A DNA stretch of 64,000 bases from Streptomyces sp. P3 (GTDB lineage: Bacteria; Actinomycetota; Actinomycetes; Streptomycetales; Streptomycetaceae): positions 4,650,001 through 4,714,000 of the forward strand of contig JAFEKX020000001.1 of the NCBI GenBank assembly GCA_016893485.2, in the 5' to 3' direction. The notes under the pieces are model-generated. The model did not search any database. It was not told the DNA's origin and worked only from the letters and a program-made list of their open reading frames with translations. The number at the start of each line of letters is the position of its first letter. The stretch's first letter is position 1. Below are positions 36,758 to 46,431 of the stretch, one piece after another. The position numbers and the translations under genes were made by a program.

Positions 36758-39352
36758 CTACAGCGTCTTCCCCGTCGCCGGCCCCACGATCAGGCCGTCC
36801 CCGAAGGAGTCCACCCGGACCGTGTCGCCGTCCTTGACCTCGCCCGCCAGGATCTCCTTGGCGAGGCGGTCGCCGATCGCGGTCTGGACGAGGCGGCGGA
36901 GCGGTCGTGCGCCGTACGCCGGGTCGTTGCCGTTGTCCGCGAGCCAGGCCAGGGCCTCGTCGCTGATCTCCAGGGTGAGGCGGCGTTCCGCGAGGCGCTT
37001 GGCCAGGCGGCCGATCTGGAGGGCGGCGATGCGGCCGAGTTCCTCGCGGTTGAGGGCGGAGAAGACGACCAGGTCGTCCAGCCGGTTCAGGAACTCCGGC
37101 TTGAAGGACGCCCTCACCACCTGGAGGACCTGGTCCTTCTTCTCGTCCTCGCCGGTGACCGGGTCGATCAGGAAGTTGCTGCCCAGGTTGGACGTGAGGA
37201 TCAGGATCGTGTTGCGGAAGTCGACGGTGCGGCCCTGGCCGTCGGTGAGGCGGCCGTCGTCGAGTACCTGGAGCAGGACGTCGAAGACCTCGGGGTGCGC
37301 CTTCTCGACCTCGTCGAGCAGGATCACCGAGTACGGCCGCCTGCGCACCGCCTCGGTGAGCTGGCCGCCCTCCTCGTAGCCGACGTAGCCGGGCGGGGCG
37401 CCGACCAGGCGGGCCACGCTGTGCTTCTCGCCGTACTCCGACATGTCGATGCGGACCATGGCCCGCTCGTCGTCGAAGAGGAAGTCCGCCAGGGCTTTGG
37501 CGAGTTCCGTCTTTCCCACGCCCGTCGGGCCGAGGAAGAGGAACGAGCCCGTGGGGCGGTCCGGGTCCGCGATGCCCGCGCGGGTGCGCCGTACGGCGTC
37601 CGACACCGCCTCCACCGCCTCGCGCTGGCCGATGAGCCTGCGGCCCAACTCCTCCTCCATGCGCAGGAGTTTCTGGGTCTCGCCCTCCAGGAGGCGGCCT
37701 GCGGGGATGCCGGTCCAGGAGCCGACGACGTCCGCGATGTCGTCCGGGCCGACCTCCTCCTTGACCATCGTGTCCTTGGCCGCTTCTTCCTCGGCCTGGG
37801 AGGCCTCCTCCAAGTCCCGCTCCAGGGAGGGGATTTCGCCGTAGAGGAGTTTCGAGGCCGTGTCGAAGTCGCCGTCGCGCTGGGCGCGTTCGGCCTGGCC
37901 GCGGAGTTCGTCGAGCTTTTCCTTCAGCTCGCCGACGCGGTTGAGGGACTGCTTCTCCTTCTCCCAGCGGGCGTTGAGGCCGCGGAGTTCTTCCTCGCGG
38001 TCGGCGAGGTCGCGGCGCAGCTTCTCCAGGCGCTCGATGGAGGCGGCGTCCGTCTCCTTGTCGAGGGCCAGCTCCTCCATCTTCAACCGGTCGACGGAGC
38101 GCTGGAGTTCGTCGATCTCGACGGGCGACGAGTCGATCTCCATGCGGAGGCGGGAGGCCGCCTCGTCGACGAGGTCGATCGCCTTGTCGGGGAGGAAGCG
38201 GGAGGTGATGTACCGGTCGGAGAGGGTCGCGGCGGCGACCAGCGCGCTGTCCGCGATGACGACCTTGTGGTGCGCTTCGTAGCGTCCCTTCAGGCCGCGC
38301 AGGATCGCGATCGTGTCCTCGACGCTCGGCTCCGCGACCAGCACCTGCTGGAAGCGGCGCTCCAACGCCGGGTCCTTCTCGATGCGTTCGCGGTATTCGT
38401 CGAGCGTGGTCGCGCCGACCATGCGGAGTTCGCCGCGGGCCAGCATCGGCTTCAGCATGTTGCCCGCGTCCATCGAGGAGTCGCCGCCTGCGCCCGCGCC
38501 CACGACGGTGTGGAGTTCGTCGATGAAGGTGATGATCTGGCCGTCGGAGTCCTTGATCTCCGCGAGGACGGTCTTCAGCCGCTCCTCGAACTCGCCGCGG
38601 TACTTCGCGCCCGCGACCATCGCGCCGAGGTCGAGCGAGACCAGCCGCTTGTTCTTCAAGGACTCCGGCACGTCCCCTTGACGATCCGCTGCGCGAGCCC
38701 TCGACGACGGCGGTCTTGCCGACGCCGGGCTCACCGATCAGCACCGGGTTGTTCTTCGTGCGGCGGGACAGCACCTGGACGACCCGCCGGATCTCCTGGT
38801 CCCGCCCGATGACCGGGTCGAGCTTGCCCTCGCGCGCGGCGGCCGTGAAGTCCGTACCGAACTTCTCCAGCGCCTTGTACTGCCCCTCGGGGTCGGGTGT
38901 GGTCACCCGGCGCCCTCCCCTGCTCTTCTGGAACGCGTCCAGCAACTGCTTCGCGCCGGCGCCCTGCCGGGAGAGTACGTCCCCGGCCGCCCCGCCCTTC
39001 GCGGCGATACCGATGAGCAGATGCTCGGTCGAAAGGTAGTCGTCACCGAGTTCCCTGGCACGCTCGCCCGCGTCCGCGATCACCGCGAGCAGCTCACGGC
39101 TGGGCTGCGGGGGCGCGACGGTCGAGCCGGTCACGCTGGGCAGCGCGCCGAGCACCCGCTCGGCCCCGGAGCGTACGGCGGCCTGGTCGGCGTCCACTGC
39201 GGCCAGCAGGTCGGTGATGTTCTCGTTGTCCTCTCCCGCGAGCAGCGAAAGAAGCAGGTGCGCCGGGGTGAGGTCCGCGTGCCCCCGGTCACGGCACGGT
39301 TGCTGGCCGCGTTGATCGCGTCCCGGCTCCTGTTGGTCAGCTCGGCGTCCAC
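36758..39352 (-). CDS. clpB: ATP-dependent disaggregase ClpB (two frame breaks)
   Basis: ClpB is the Hsp100 hexamer that extracts proteins from aggregates together with DnaK. MDAELTNRSRDAINAA starts the N domain, then a break near 39290; the first AAA+ module has Walker A GEPGVGKTAVVEG, after which a break near 38690 falls, and Walker B TFIDELHT. The coiled-coil M domain follows (about residues 400-530, e.g. LRRDLADREEELRGLNARWE). The second module has GPTGVGKTELAKAL, SVILLDEVEKAH and the pore-loop PPGYVGYEEGG. About 865 aa. A HAIR site upstream places it under HspR. Confidence 0.95.
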
Positions 39353-39424
39353 GTTCCGGTACTCCTCCTCCTACGACCTGCGTGCGACCTTCGTGCACGG
39401 GATGACACGGTCAACGTGCACAAA

Positions 39425-39445
39425 GTTGAGTCTATTCCACTCAAG
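39425..39445. promoter_or_regulatory. HAIR operator of clpB (HspR site)
   Basis: GTTGAGT-N7-ACTCAAG, one mismatch from the CTTGAGT-N7-ACTCAAG HspR-associated inverted repeat, in the clpB promoter and close to the divergent PPOX start. Confidence 0.85.
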
Positions 39446-39484
39446 GCAGTGGAGGGAGCGATCCGCCGACTAAGTTCCGGAGAC

Positions 39485-39899
39485 ATGACCACCCACCCCC
39501 GTCGACCCGGGCGCCCCCGACCCGTCGTACCTCGACTTCTGGCAGGAACGGCACCTGTGCACCCTCACGACCCCGCGCCCTGACGGCAGCCCGCATGTCG
39601 TCCCTGTCGGGGTGACCTACGACCCGGAGGCGCGCCTCGCTCGGGTCATCGCGAACAGGGCGAGCAGGAAGGTGGCGAACGTGCTGGCCGCCGGCCCCGA
39701 GGGCGCGCGGGTCGCCGTCTGTCAGGTGGACGGGCGGCGCTGGGCCACGCTGGAGGGCCGGGCCTTCGTCCGCGCCGAACGCGACCGGGTCGCCGAGGCG
39801 GAGCGCCGGTACGCGGAGCGTTATGGGCGGACGCCGTCGCCGAACCCGTCGCGCGTGGTGATCGAGATAGAGCTGACACGGGCCATGGGAAAGCGCTGA
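39485..39899 (+). CDS. PPOX-class F420-dependent enzyme family protein (one frame break)
   Basis: ATG 39485 starts MTTHP, and with one base restored near 39502 it runs VDPGAPDPSYLDFWQERHLC, TLTTPRPDGSPHVVPVGVTY and then VIANRASRKVANVLAAGPEG and RVVIEIELTRAMGKR. This is the flavin/F420-binding split-barrel family (TIGR03618-like). A role in F420-linked reductions is inferred from the family only. It is divergent from clpB and converges on a Rieske-like gene with a shared terminator. Confidence 0.7.
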
Positions 39900-39958
39900 A
39901 GCGATCATTTCCGGCCACTGCGGCAGGGGGCATACCCGCACATTCCGCACAAACTGCA

Positions 39959-39993
39959 GCGGCGTCACCGTGTTCAGGTCACGGTGACGCCGC
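39959..39993. terminator. bidirectional hairpin terminator
   Basis: GCGGCGTCACCGTG (39959-39972) and CACGGTGACGCCGC (39980-39993) form a perfect 14-bp stem with a 7-base loop between two convergent genes; it overlaps the stop of the Rieske-like gene at 39974. Confidence 0.75.
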
Positions 39994-40370
39994 TGTGGGG
40001 GAAGCACCTGAGCGATCTTTTACGACGGGGAATCGCGTCAGGCACTGCGGGGGTGGCTGAGATGGTCTGGACGTCGGGGGCATCCGGTTCCACCAGCCGG
40101 TGGTCTCGCTGGTCAAGATTCACAAAGATCATTCCGTACCGAATGGCACATCGCACTGGCTGCGGCGCCCCCGTGGCCGCCGCAGACACCGGTACGCCCG
40201 GACGTCCTCGTCCTCGTCCCGCGTCACGACGACCGGCTCACCGAACACGGTCACCATGAGCGAGTCACCGCTGTGGGGATGGCGGTGGCCAGGTCGATGA
40301 AGTGCCAGCCGGAGCGGTAGGCCGTGGCCATTTCGCGACGGAAGCTGCGGTCGTCAGGAGGCGTTGTCAT
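39974..40370 (-). CDS. Rieske-like small protein, downstream of the GDTQWS peptide gene (two frame breaks)
   Basis: Three frames join: MTTPPDDRSFRREMATAYRS and GWHFIDLATAIP, then (break near 40275) GDSLMVTVFGEPVVVTRDED and VRAYRCL, then (break near 40170) QPVRCAIRYGMIFVNLDQRDH. The order resembles the N-terminal Rieske domain of ring-hydroxylating oxygenases (strand, FGEPVVVTRD, AYRC, C..RYG), but the two cluster His residues of CxH and CxxH are replaced by other residues, so a 2Fe-2S cluster is doubtful. About 130 aa. Its ATG is 1 base from the peptide stop, so the two are surely co-translated. Confidence 0.5.
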
Positions 40371-40371
40371 A

Positions 40372-40563
40372 TCAAGACCATTGGGTGTCGCCGGGCGTGG
40401 CCACTACGGCTTCGCTGACGACCGCGTCGGCCCTCACCGCTGACCACTGGGTGTCCCCCGCTCGCATGTCGCTCTTCGCACCAGAGAGGCCACTCAGCGT
40501 TCCGAAGGCCACAACGGCGGAGAAGGCGGCGACAAGCACCGAGCGAAGCATTCTCTTACGCAT
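40372..40563 (-). CDS. small secreted peptide precursor with duplicated GDTQWS motif
   Basis: A 63-aa protein. Residues 1-28 are a clear signal peptide: MRKRMLRSVLV then hydrophobic AAFSAVVAFGTLSGLSGA. The exported remainder of about 35 aa has GDTQWS twice, once near its start and once as the very C-terminus, separated by 16 residues (AVRADAVVSEAVVATP). GAGGACG precedes ATG 40563. It has no Cys. The repeat, its small size and the position between a Rieske-like partner and three sensor-type regulators suggest a processed extracellular signal or a modified peptide. I know of no characterised homologue. Confidence 0.7.
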   Translation of the reverse strand: MRKRMLRSVLVAAFSAVVAFGTLSGLSGAKSDMRAGDTQWSAVRADAVVSEAVVATPGDTQWS

Positions 40564-40691
40564 AGTCGGCTTCGTCCTCACTTGAAGGTCCCTCTTCCCC
40601 GTCTGATAAGACGATGGCTCATTCAGGCACGTCATGACCACACAATGAGTGCATCATGTTCCTGCATGTTCAGGACCCTGGGGGTGGAGAT
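40564..40691. promoter_or_regulatory. divergent promoter region, peptide gene / regulator 1
   Basis: The 128-bp gap is AT-richer than its flanks. GTCT-GATA-AGAC at 40601-40612 is a short palindrome roughly midway. The region must drive the peptide-Rieske operon leftward and the regulator genes rightward. Confidence 0.4.
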
Positions 40692-41701
40692 TTGACGACA
40701 AATCCGACAGAAGCGGCACATCCCCACACCATCGCCGAACTGTGCGAGGAGGGCAGGCGCGTATATGCCAACGCTCTGCGCACAGGACGAGTCGCCCGTG
40801 TGGATGTGGAGGCCGCTCCCTGTCTGATGGAGTTCGCCCTCCTGCACGCCGATCCTGACGACGAGAACTGGCTCCGGCCGGTTCCCCCGCGGTGGCGTTG
40901 TCCCTGCGGCTCAACCCGCTCGAACGCGAGATCTCCGAGCGCAGACGTACGTCCCTGGAGCTGGCCGAGGTCTTCGAGCCGTTCATGACGCTCACCGCGC
41001 AGGGCTCGGCCCCGGCGCACTCGATCACCGTGCTGGAGGGCCTCGACCGCATCAACGGAGCCCTCGACCTGGCCACCGACCAGTGCCGCAACGAGGTGCT
41101 CACGGTGCAGCCGAGCGTCCGCCACCCCGAGCGCCGGATCATCGAGGGCCTGGAGCGCGACAGGACCCTGATCGAGCGCGGCGTGCGGATCCGGACGCTG
41201 TACCAGCACACCGCCCGGTACATCCCCGAGCGGCTGGCCTACGTGGACCAGTTCGCCAACGGCAAGGCGGAGTACCGGACCATCGACGAGCTGGTCGAGC
41301 GCCTGATCATCTGCGACGAGACGGTCGCCTTCATCCCCATCCGGGACGACCGGCAGGTCGCCCTGGAGCTGCGCCACCCGGGGCTCGTCGGCTATCTGAT
41401 CAAGGTCTTCGAGTTCATGTGGAGCCGCGCGGTCCCGCTGAGCGCCGGCAGCCCCTACGAGACCGCCGCCGACGGCATCACCGACATCCAGCACTCCATC
41501 GCCAAGCTGCTGGTCGAGGGCCATGTCGACGAGGCCATCGCCCGGCGCCTGGGCATGAACGTGCGCACCTGCCGGGCCCACATCGCCAAGCTCGCCACCG
41601 CCCTGGGCAGCGGGAGCCGGGCCCAACTCGGCTTCCTCATAGCTCAGTCGGGGATCCTGCAGAAGGACCAGCCGGCGCAGGAGGGAGACAGCCCGACGTG
41701 A
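40692..41701 (+). CDS. TrmB/PLD-like sensor - LuxR HTH regulator 1 (one frame break)
   Basis: TTG 40692 follows GGGGTGGAG and gives LTTNPTEAAHPHTIAELCEE; ATG 40656 is an alternative. Residues 20-60 form a conserved helical block (ALRTGRVARVDVEAAPCLME). After a break near 40890 comes a region like the TrmB/PLD effector domain: NEVLTVQPSVRHPERRIIEG, GVRIRTLYQHTARYIPERL and IICDETVAFIPIRDDRQVAL. The C-terminal LuxR-type HTH is IAKLLVEGHVDEAIARRLGM then RTCRAHIAKLATALG. First of three paralogues; its stop overlaps the start of the second. Confidence 0.8.
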
Positions 41702-42670
41702 CCGAGGCACACACGCACGGAGCGGAGGAGCTGTGCGCGGAGGGCCTGAGCCTGTACGTCCGTGCGCTGCGCGACGGGCGAGTCCCCGCCGAGGACGCGG
41801 AATCGGCACCCTGTCTGGCCGGTCTCGGACTGCTGCATCCCGACGAAGCGGATCCCGGGCGGCTGCGCCCGGTCGCTCCCGCCTCCGTGCTCAACCGCCT
41901 GCTGCGGCGGTCGGCCGAGCGCATCGCGGACGAGCGGCGCCGCGAGGAGCGCCTGGAGACCGCCTTCGCACCGCTGCTGCGGCTCGACGGGTCCCGTTCG
42001 GCCGCGGACTCCCCCCGCGCTCACCGTCCTCGGTGACAAGGAACGCATCAACGAGGCGATCACCGAGGCCATGGCGGACGCCACGGACGAACTCCTCGCC
42101 ATCCAGCCCAACGTCAGCCCGCGCAGCGTGGAGGCCCAGGCCGTCGCGCTCGTCCGCGACCAGGCACTCCTGGACCGCGGCGGCCGGATCCGCACCCTCT
42201 ACCAGCACACCCAGCGCCACAAGCCGCTCGTCCTGGCCCGCTACGAGCAGCTGCGGGGCGACGCGGAGGCTCGCACGCTGGACGAGGTCACCGACCGGCT
42301 CATCGTCGTCGACCGCAGGGTCGCGTTCATCCCCGCGAGCAGGGACCGCAGCCTCGCCCTGGAGGTCCGTCACCCCGCGCTGATCGACTACTTCACCAAC
42401 GTCTTCGACCGCCTCTGGCACCTCGCCGTGCCGATGCACCCGGAGGCGGTCCAGCGTCCTTCCCTGAACGGCATCAGCCAGCGCCAGCGCGCCATAGCGA
42501 ACCTCCTCGTCGAGGGCCACACCGACGCCGTCATCGCCGACCGCCTCGGCATGAACATCCGCACCGCCCGCGTCCACATCGCCAAACTCGCCGCCACCCT
42601 CGGCAGCGAGAGCCGGGCCCAACTCGGCTATCTCATCGGGCAGTCGGGGATTCTCGCTCCGCCGCAGTGA
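41698..42670 (+). CDS. TrmB/PLD-like sensor - LuxR HTH regulator 2 (one frame break)
   Basis: GTG 41698 overlaps the stop of regulator 1 (GTGA). The same architecture is seen: ELCAEGLSLYVRALRDGRVP, a break near 42015, then ELLAIQPNVSPRSVEAQAVA, GRIRTLYQHTQRHKPLVLAR and LIVVDRRVAFIPASRDRSLA, and the HTH IANLLVEGHTDAVIADRLGM then RTARVHIAKLAATLGSESRA. Its RTLYQHT block and HTH are closest to regulator 1, which suggests tandem duplication. Its last 38 bp overlap the convergent third paralogue. Confidence 0.82.
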
Positions 42671-43694
42671 GCTGGACCGGGACGTCCGGGTGGCGGGACG
42701 GGGTGCCGTCGAGGCCCACCTGGGCTATGCGGACGCCGAGTTGGGTGCGGCTGGCCGCGCCGAGGGTCTCCGAGAGGCGGGCGATGTGGGCGCGGCAGGT
42801 GCGCACGCTTATGCCGAGGCGTTCCGCGATCACCGCGTCCTGGTGGCCGTCCGCGAGGAGGGCGGCGATGGACTGTTCGCGGTGGGAGATGCCCTCGATG
42901 CCGGTGTCGGGCAGGGCGGCGGCGACCGGGATGGCGAGGCGCCACAGGCGGTCGAAGACGGTGACGAAGTACTCGATCAGCGCGGGGTGGCGCAGTTCCA
43001 GGGCCATGGTGTGGTCGGCGTTGGCGGGGATGAAGGCGACCGTGCGGTCGAAGAGGATCAGGCGGTCGACGACCTCGTCGAGCGTCCTCGCCTCCACCGC
43101 GTCGCCCATCAACTCCAGGTAGTTCAGCAGGCCTTGGCCGTGGCGGGCCACATGGGTGTACAGGTCGCGCATCCGTACCCCGCGCGAGCGCAGGGCGAGG
43201 GCGCGGTGCAGGCCCTCCGTGAGTTCCGGTTCGCGACGGATGCCGCCGGGCTGGACGGTGAGGACCTCGCCGGTGCAGGCCTCCGTCGCGTCGTCCATCG
43301 CCGCCTGGATCCGGGACAGCCCGTCCAGGACACGGATCGCGGCACCGCCCTCCAGCGACGCCGACGCCACCGCGGACGCCTGGATACGGCGGCCGAGACC
43401 GGCGTACCGCTCGAAGGCCGCGACCGCGGAGCCGACCCGCCGCTGGCTCTCGCTGACCTCGTCGTAGACCCCGCGCAGCAGGCGGGTCATGACCTCCTGC
43501 GGGGAGGTCGGCACCAGCCAGGCCATGTCGTCGGGGTCGGGGTGGAGGAGGGCCAGCTCCAGCAGGCACGGCACCGGTTCGGCGTCCGTGCGCGGCACGC
43601 GGCCCCGTCGTACGGCCCGGGAGTACACACGGTCCCCCGCATCGCAGAGTCGGTCAGCGCCGTGTGGATGCTCGTCCGTCCCGTGCCCGGCCAT
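42633..43694 (-). CDS. TrmB/PLD-like sensor - LuxR HTH regulator 3
   Basis: An intact paralogue of about 353 aa from ATG 43694, which follows GGGAG. DRLCDAGDRVYSRAVRRGRV matches the N-terminal block of the other two. GEVLTVQPGGIRREPELTEG, GVRMRDLYTHVARHGQGLLN and LILFDRTVAFIPANADHTMA form the sensor-like region, and IAALLADGHQDAVIAERLGI then RTCRAHIARLSETLG form the LuxR HTH. It is convergent with regulator 2 and divergent from the ATP-grasp operon, so it could control that operon too. Confidence 0.83.
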   Translation of the reverse strand: MAGHGTDEHPHGADRLCDAGDRVYSRAVRRGRVPRTDAEPVPCLLELALLHPDPDDMAWLVPTSPQEVMTRLLRGVYDEVSESQRRVGSAVAAFERYAGLGRRIQASAVASASLEGGAAIRVLDGLSRIQAAMDDATEACTGEVLTVQPGGIRREPELTEGLHRALALRSRGVRMRDLYTHVARHGQGLLNYLELMGDAVEARTLDEVVDRLILFDRTVAFIPANADHTMALELRHPALIEYFVTVFDRLWRLAIPVAAALPDTGIEGISHREQSIAALLADGHQDAVIAERLGISVRTCRAHIARLSETLGAASRTQLGVRIAQVGLDGTPSRHPDVPVQLTAAERESPTAR

Positions 43695-43953
43695 CTCCCA
43701 TCCCACCCCGCTTCCCGCCTCTTTGCAGCGCAACTATGCGCGGACCCGACCTGCTCCGCAACACGGCTGCCCCTCGAACAGCCCCCGAAAACCTCCCATT
43801 TCGCCCGCTATCTCCCGGCCTCCGTGGCTCACCTTGCAACAAGCTGGGGTGTCCGGCCAGTTGCGCGGAGCCTCTCGTCGTATCACTTTCCGCGTGAGCT
43901 GCCGGAAATCACTCAGAGATCACCGTGTTACGTATCGCACTTAACGTCCCTTC

Positions 43954-45497
43954 ATGGCGGACATATTTGACGCATACGCATTGGCCGATGCGTGGGACGA
44001 GATGTTTGTGCGGCCGGGTGAGGTCAGAACCGCCTACGAGCCGGTACTGGCGGCACTCCAGCCGATCGAGCCGAGTGAACTGCGCTTCCGCGCGGACCAG
44101 ATGGCCCGCGCCTTCACCGACCGCGGCGTGACCTACGCCTTCGCGGGCGAGGAACGACCATGGCCCCTGGACCTGGTGCCGAGGATCATCGACGCGCTGG
44201 AGTGGGATCTCATCCAGCGCGGGGTGGCGCAGCGGGTACGGGCCCTCGAGGCCTATCTCTCCGACGCGTACTCGCACTGCCGCGCGTTCGAGGACGGGGT
44301 CGTGCCCTGGCGGCTGCTCCTCAACTCGGCTCATTTCCACCGGGCCGCGCAGGGGTCGAGCCGCCGGGCGGGGTCCGCATCCACGTCGCCGGCATCGACC
44401 TCGTGCGCGACGAGGCCGGCGACTTCCGGGTCCTGGAGGACAACGTCCGGGTGCCGAGCGGCGTTTCGTACGTCATCGAGAACCGGCGCGCGATGACGCG
44501 GATCTTCCCCTCCCTCTTCGCCGAGCAGCACGTGGTCCCCGTCGACGGGTACGCGCACAAGCTGCTCTCCGCGCTGCGGGCCGCCGCGCCCGCGGGCACC
44601 CAGGACCCGCGCGTCGTGGTCCTCACCCCGGGGCCGAGCAACGCCGCCTACTTCGAACACGCCCTGCTGGCACGGCTGATGGGCGTGCAGCTGGTCGAGG
44701 GGCACGACCTGGCGTGCCGCAACAACCGGGTGTGGATGCGGACCACGCGCGGCGAGGTGCCCGTCCACGTCGTATACCGGCGGCTCGACGACGACTTCCT
44801 CGACCCGCTGCACTTCCGCCCCGACTCGGTGATCGGCTGCCCGGGCATCATGAACGCCGCCCAGGCCGGGAACGTCACACTCGCGAATGCCGTAGGGAAT
44901 GGCATCGCGGACGACAAGCTCCTCTACACCTACGTCCCCGAGCTCATCCGCTACTACCTCTCCGAGGAACCGGTCCTCCCCAACGTGGAGTCCTACCGGC
45001 CCGACGAGCCAGGGCAGTTGGAGGCGGTCCTCGACCAGATCGACCAGCTCGTCGTGAAGCCGGTGGACGGCGCGGGCGGCATGGGCATCGTCATCGGGCC
45101 CAAGGCGGACGCGAAGACCCTCGAACGCACTCGCAAAGCCGTCGCCGCCGACCCGCGCGGCTGGATCGCCCAGCGCCCGGTAGCCCTCTCCACCTCCCCC
45201 ACCCTCGCGGGCGAACGCATGGCACCGCGCCACATCGACCTGCGGCCGTTCGCCGTGAACGACGGCACCGACGTCTGGGTGCTGCCCGGCGGCCTCACCC
45301 GCGTCGCCCTCCAGGAGGGCAACCTGATCGTCAACTCCAGCCAGGGCGGCGGCTCCAAGGACACCTGGGTGCTCGCGGAGGGCCCCGCCGAACAGCCCGA
45401 ACCCGTCACCCCGGACGGCGCACCGCCCGAGGTGGCACCCCGCCAGCTCGGCCCCGACGGCAACCCCATGGTCGTACAGGAAGGGGCGCAGCAGTGA
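43954..45497 (+). CDS. circularly permuted ATP-grasp protein (one frame break)
   Basis: MADIFDAYALADAWDEMFVR through RAFTDRGVTYAFAGEERPWP is the CP_ATPgrasp start; a break near 44352 precedes VRIHVAGIDLVRDEAGDFRV, LEDNVRVPSGVSYVIENRRA, PGPSNAAYFEHALLARLMGV and VKPVDGAGGMGIVIGPKADA, the ATP-binding loop. About 514 aa. This permuted ATP-grasp is predicted to ligate amines or amino acids, and always travels with alpha-E and transglutaminase-like genes, as here. The stop overlaps the next start. Confidence 0.85.
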
Positions 45498-46430
45498 ACG
45501 ACGTGATCCTCTCCCGGATAGCCGAGGCCCTGACGTGGACGGGCCGTTACGTCGAGCGGGCGGACGCCACCGGGCGCATCCTCGACGCCTATCTGCACCG
45601 CCTGCTGGAGGACCCCTGGCGCGACGAGGACGCGGCCTGCCGGTCGCTGTACGCGATCCTCGGGGTCGACGCGGGCGGTCAACGCGTCGACATGCAGCGG
45701 GTGTTGGACCAGCTCGCGTTCGACGCCCGCTCGACCTGTTCCATCGAGGGCGCGCTCGGCGCCGCCCGGCTGAATGCCCGCAGCGCCCGGGAGGCCGTCT
45801 CCTCGGAGATGTGGGAGTGCCTCAACTCCACCTGGCACGCCCTGGCCGACCAGCGCCTCGCCGCCCGCCGCACCGGCCCCTACGCCTACCTCGAACTCGT
45901 GCGCAGACGCGCCGCGTTGTTCTTCGGGCTCGCCGACTCGCCGACGATGAGCCGCGACGACAGCTGGCGTTTCGTCGTCCTCGGCAGGAGCCTGGAGCGG
46001 GTGGGACATGACCGTACGGCTGCTGTCCGTACGGGTGTTGGACGCGGCGCACGCGCCCGACTGGCCGACGCTGCTCAGCGCTTCGGGCGCAGACGAGGCG
46101 TACGCGCGGGTGTACGGCGGGTTCGGGGACACCCCGCGCGTGGCCGAATTCCTGTTGCTGGACCGCGACTTCCCGCGCTCGGCGCTGCACGCGCTGACGA
46201 CGGCCGAGGAGTGCCTGACCGCGCTCGGCCGCCAGCGCCAGGACCCCGCCCGTCGCCCGATAGGCCGGCTGCGCACCCGACTCGAATACCTGGACTCGCA
46301 CGCCCTGGAAGAGCAACTGCCCGCCCTCCTCAAGGACTTGCAGCACGCCTGCATCGACTCGGCGGAAGCGGTCGCGGAGTTGTTCTTCCCGTACCAGGGG
46401 CCCGTCGAGTGGGCCCAGGAAGGAGCCTGA
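45494..46430 (+). CDS. alpha-E domain protein (one frame break)
   Basis: GTG 45494 starts VNDVILSRIAEALTWTGRYV, the typical alpha-E opening, with ERADATGRILDAYLHRLLED, CSIEGALGAARLNARSAREA and SEMWECLNSTWHAL following. A break near 46005 separates LGRSLERV from VRLLSVRVLD. The all-helical protein, about 312 aa, is of unknown biochemistry and is the constant partner of the permuted ATP-grasp. It ends 1 base before the transglutaminase start. Confidence 0.85.
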
Positions 46431-46431
46431 G

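Noticed and set aside
36486..39398. 970-aa minus-strand open frame across clpB
   Set aside because: It starts in clpB sequence, then becomes Arg/Pro/Gly-rich shadow once the true frame shifts. ClpB blocks continue in the other frame.
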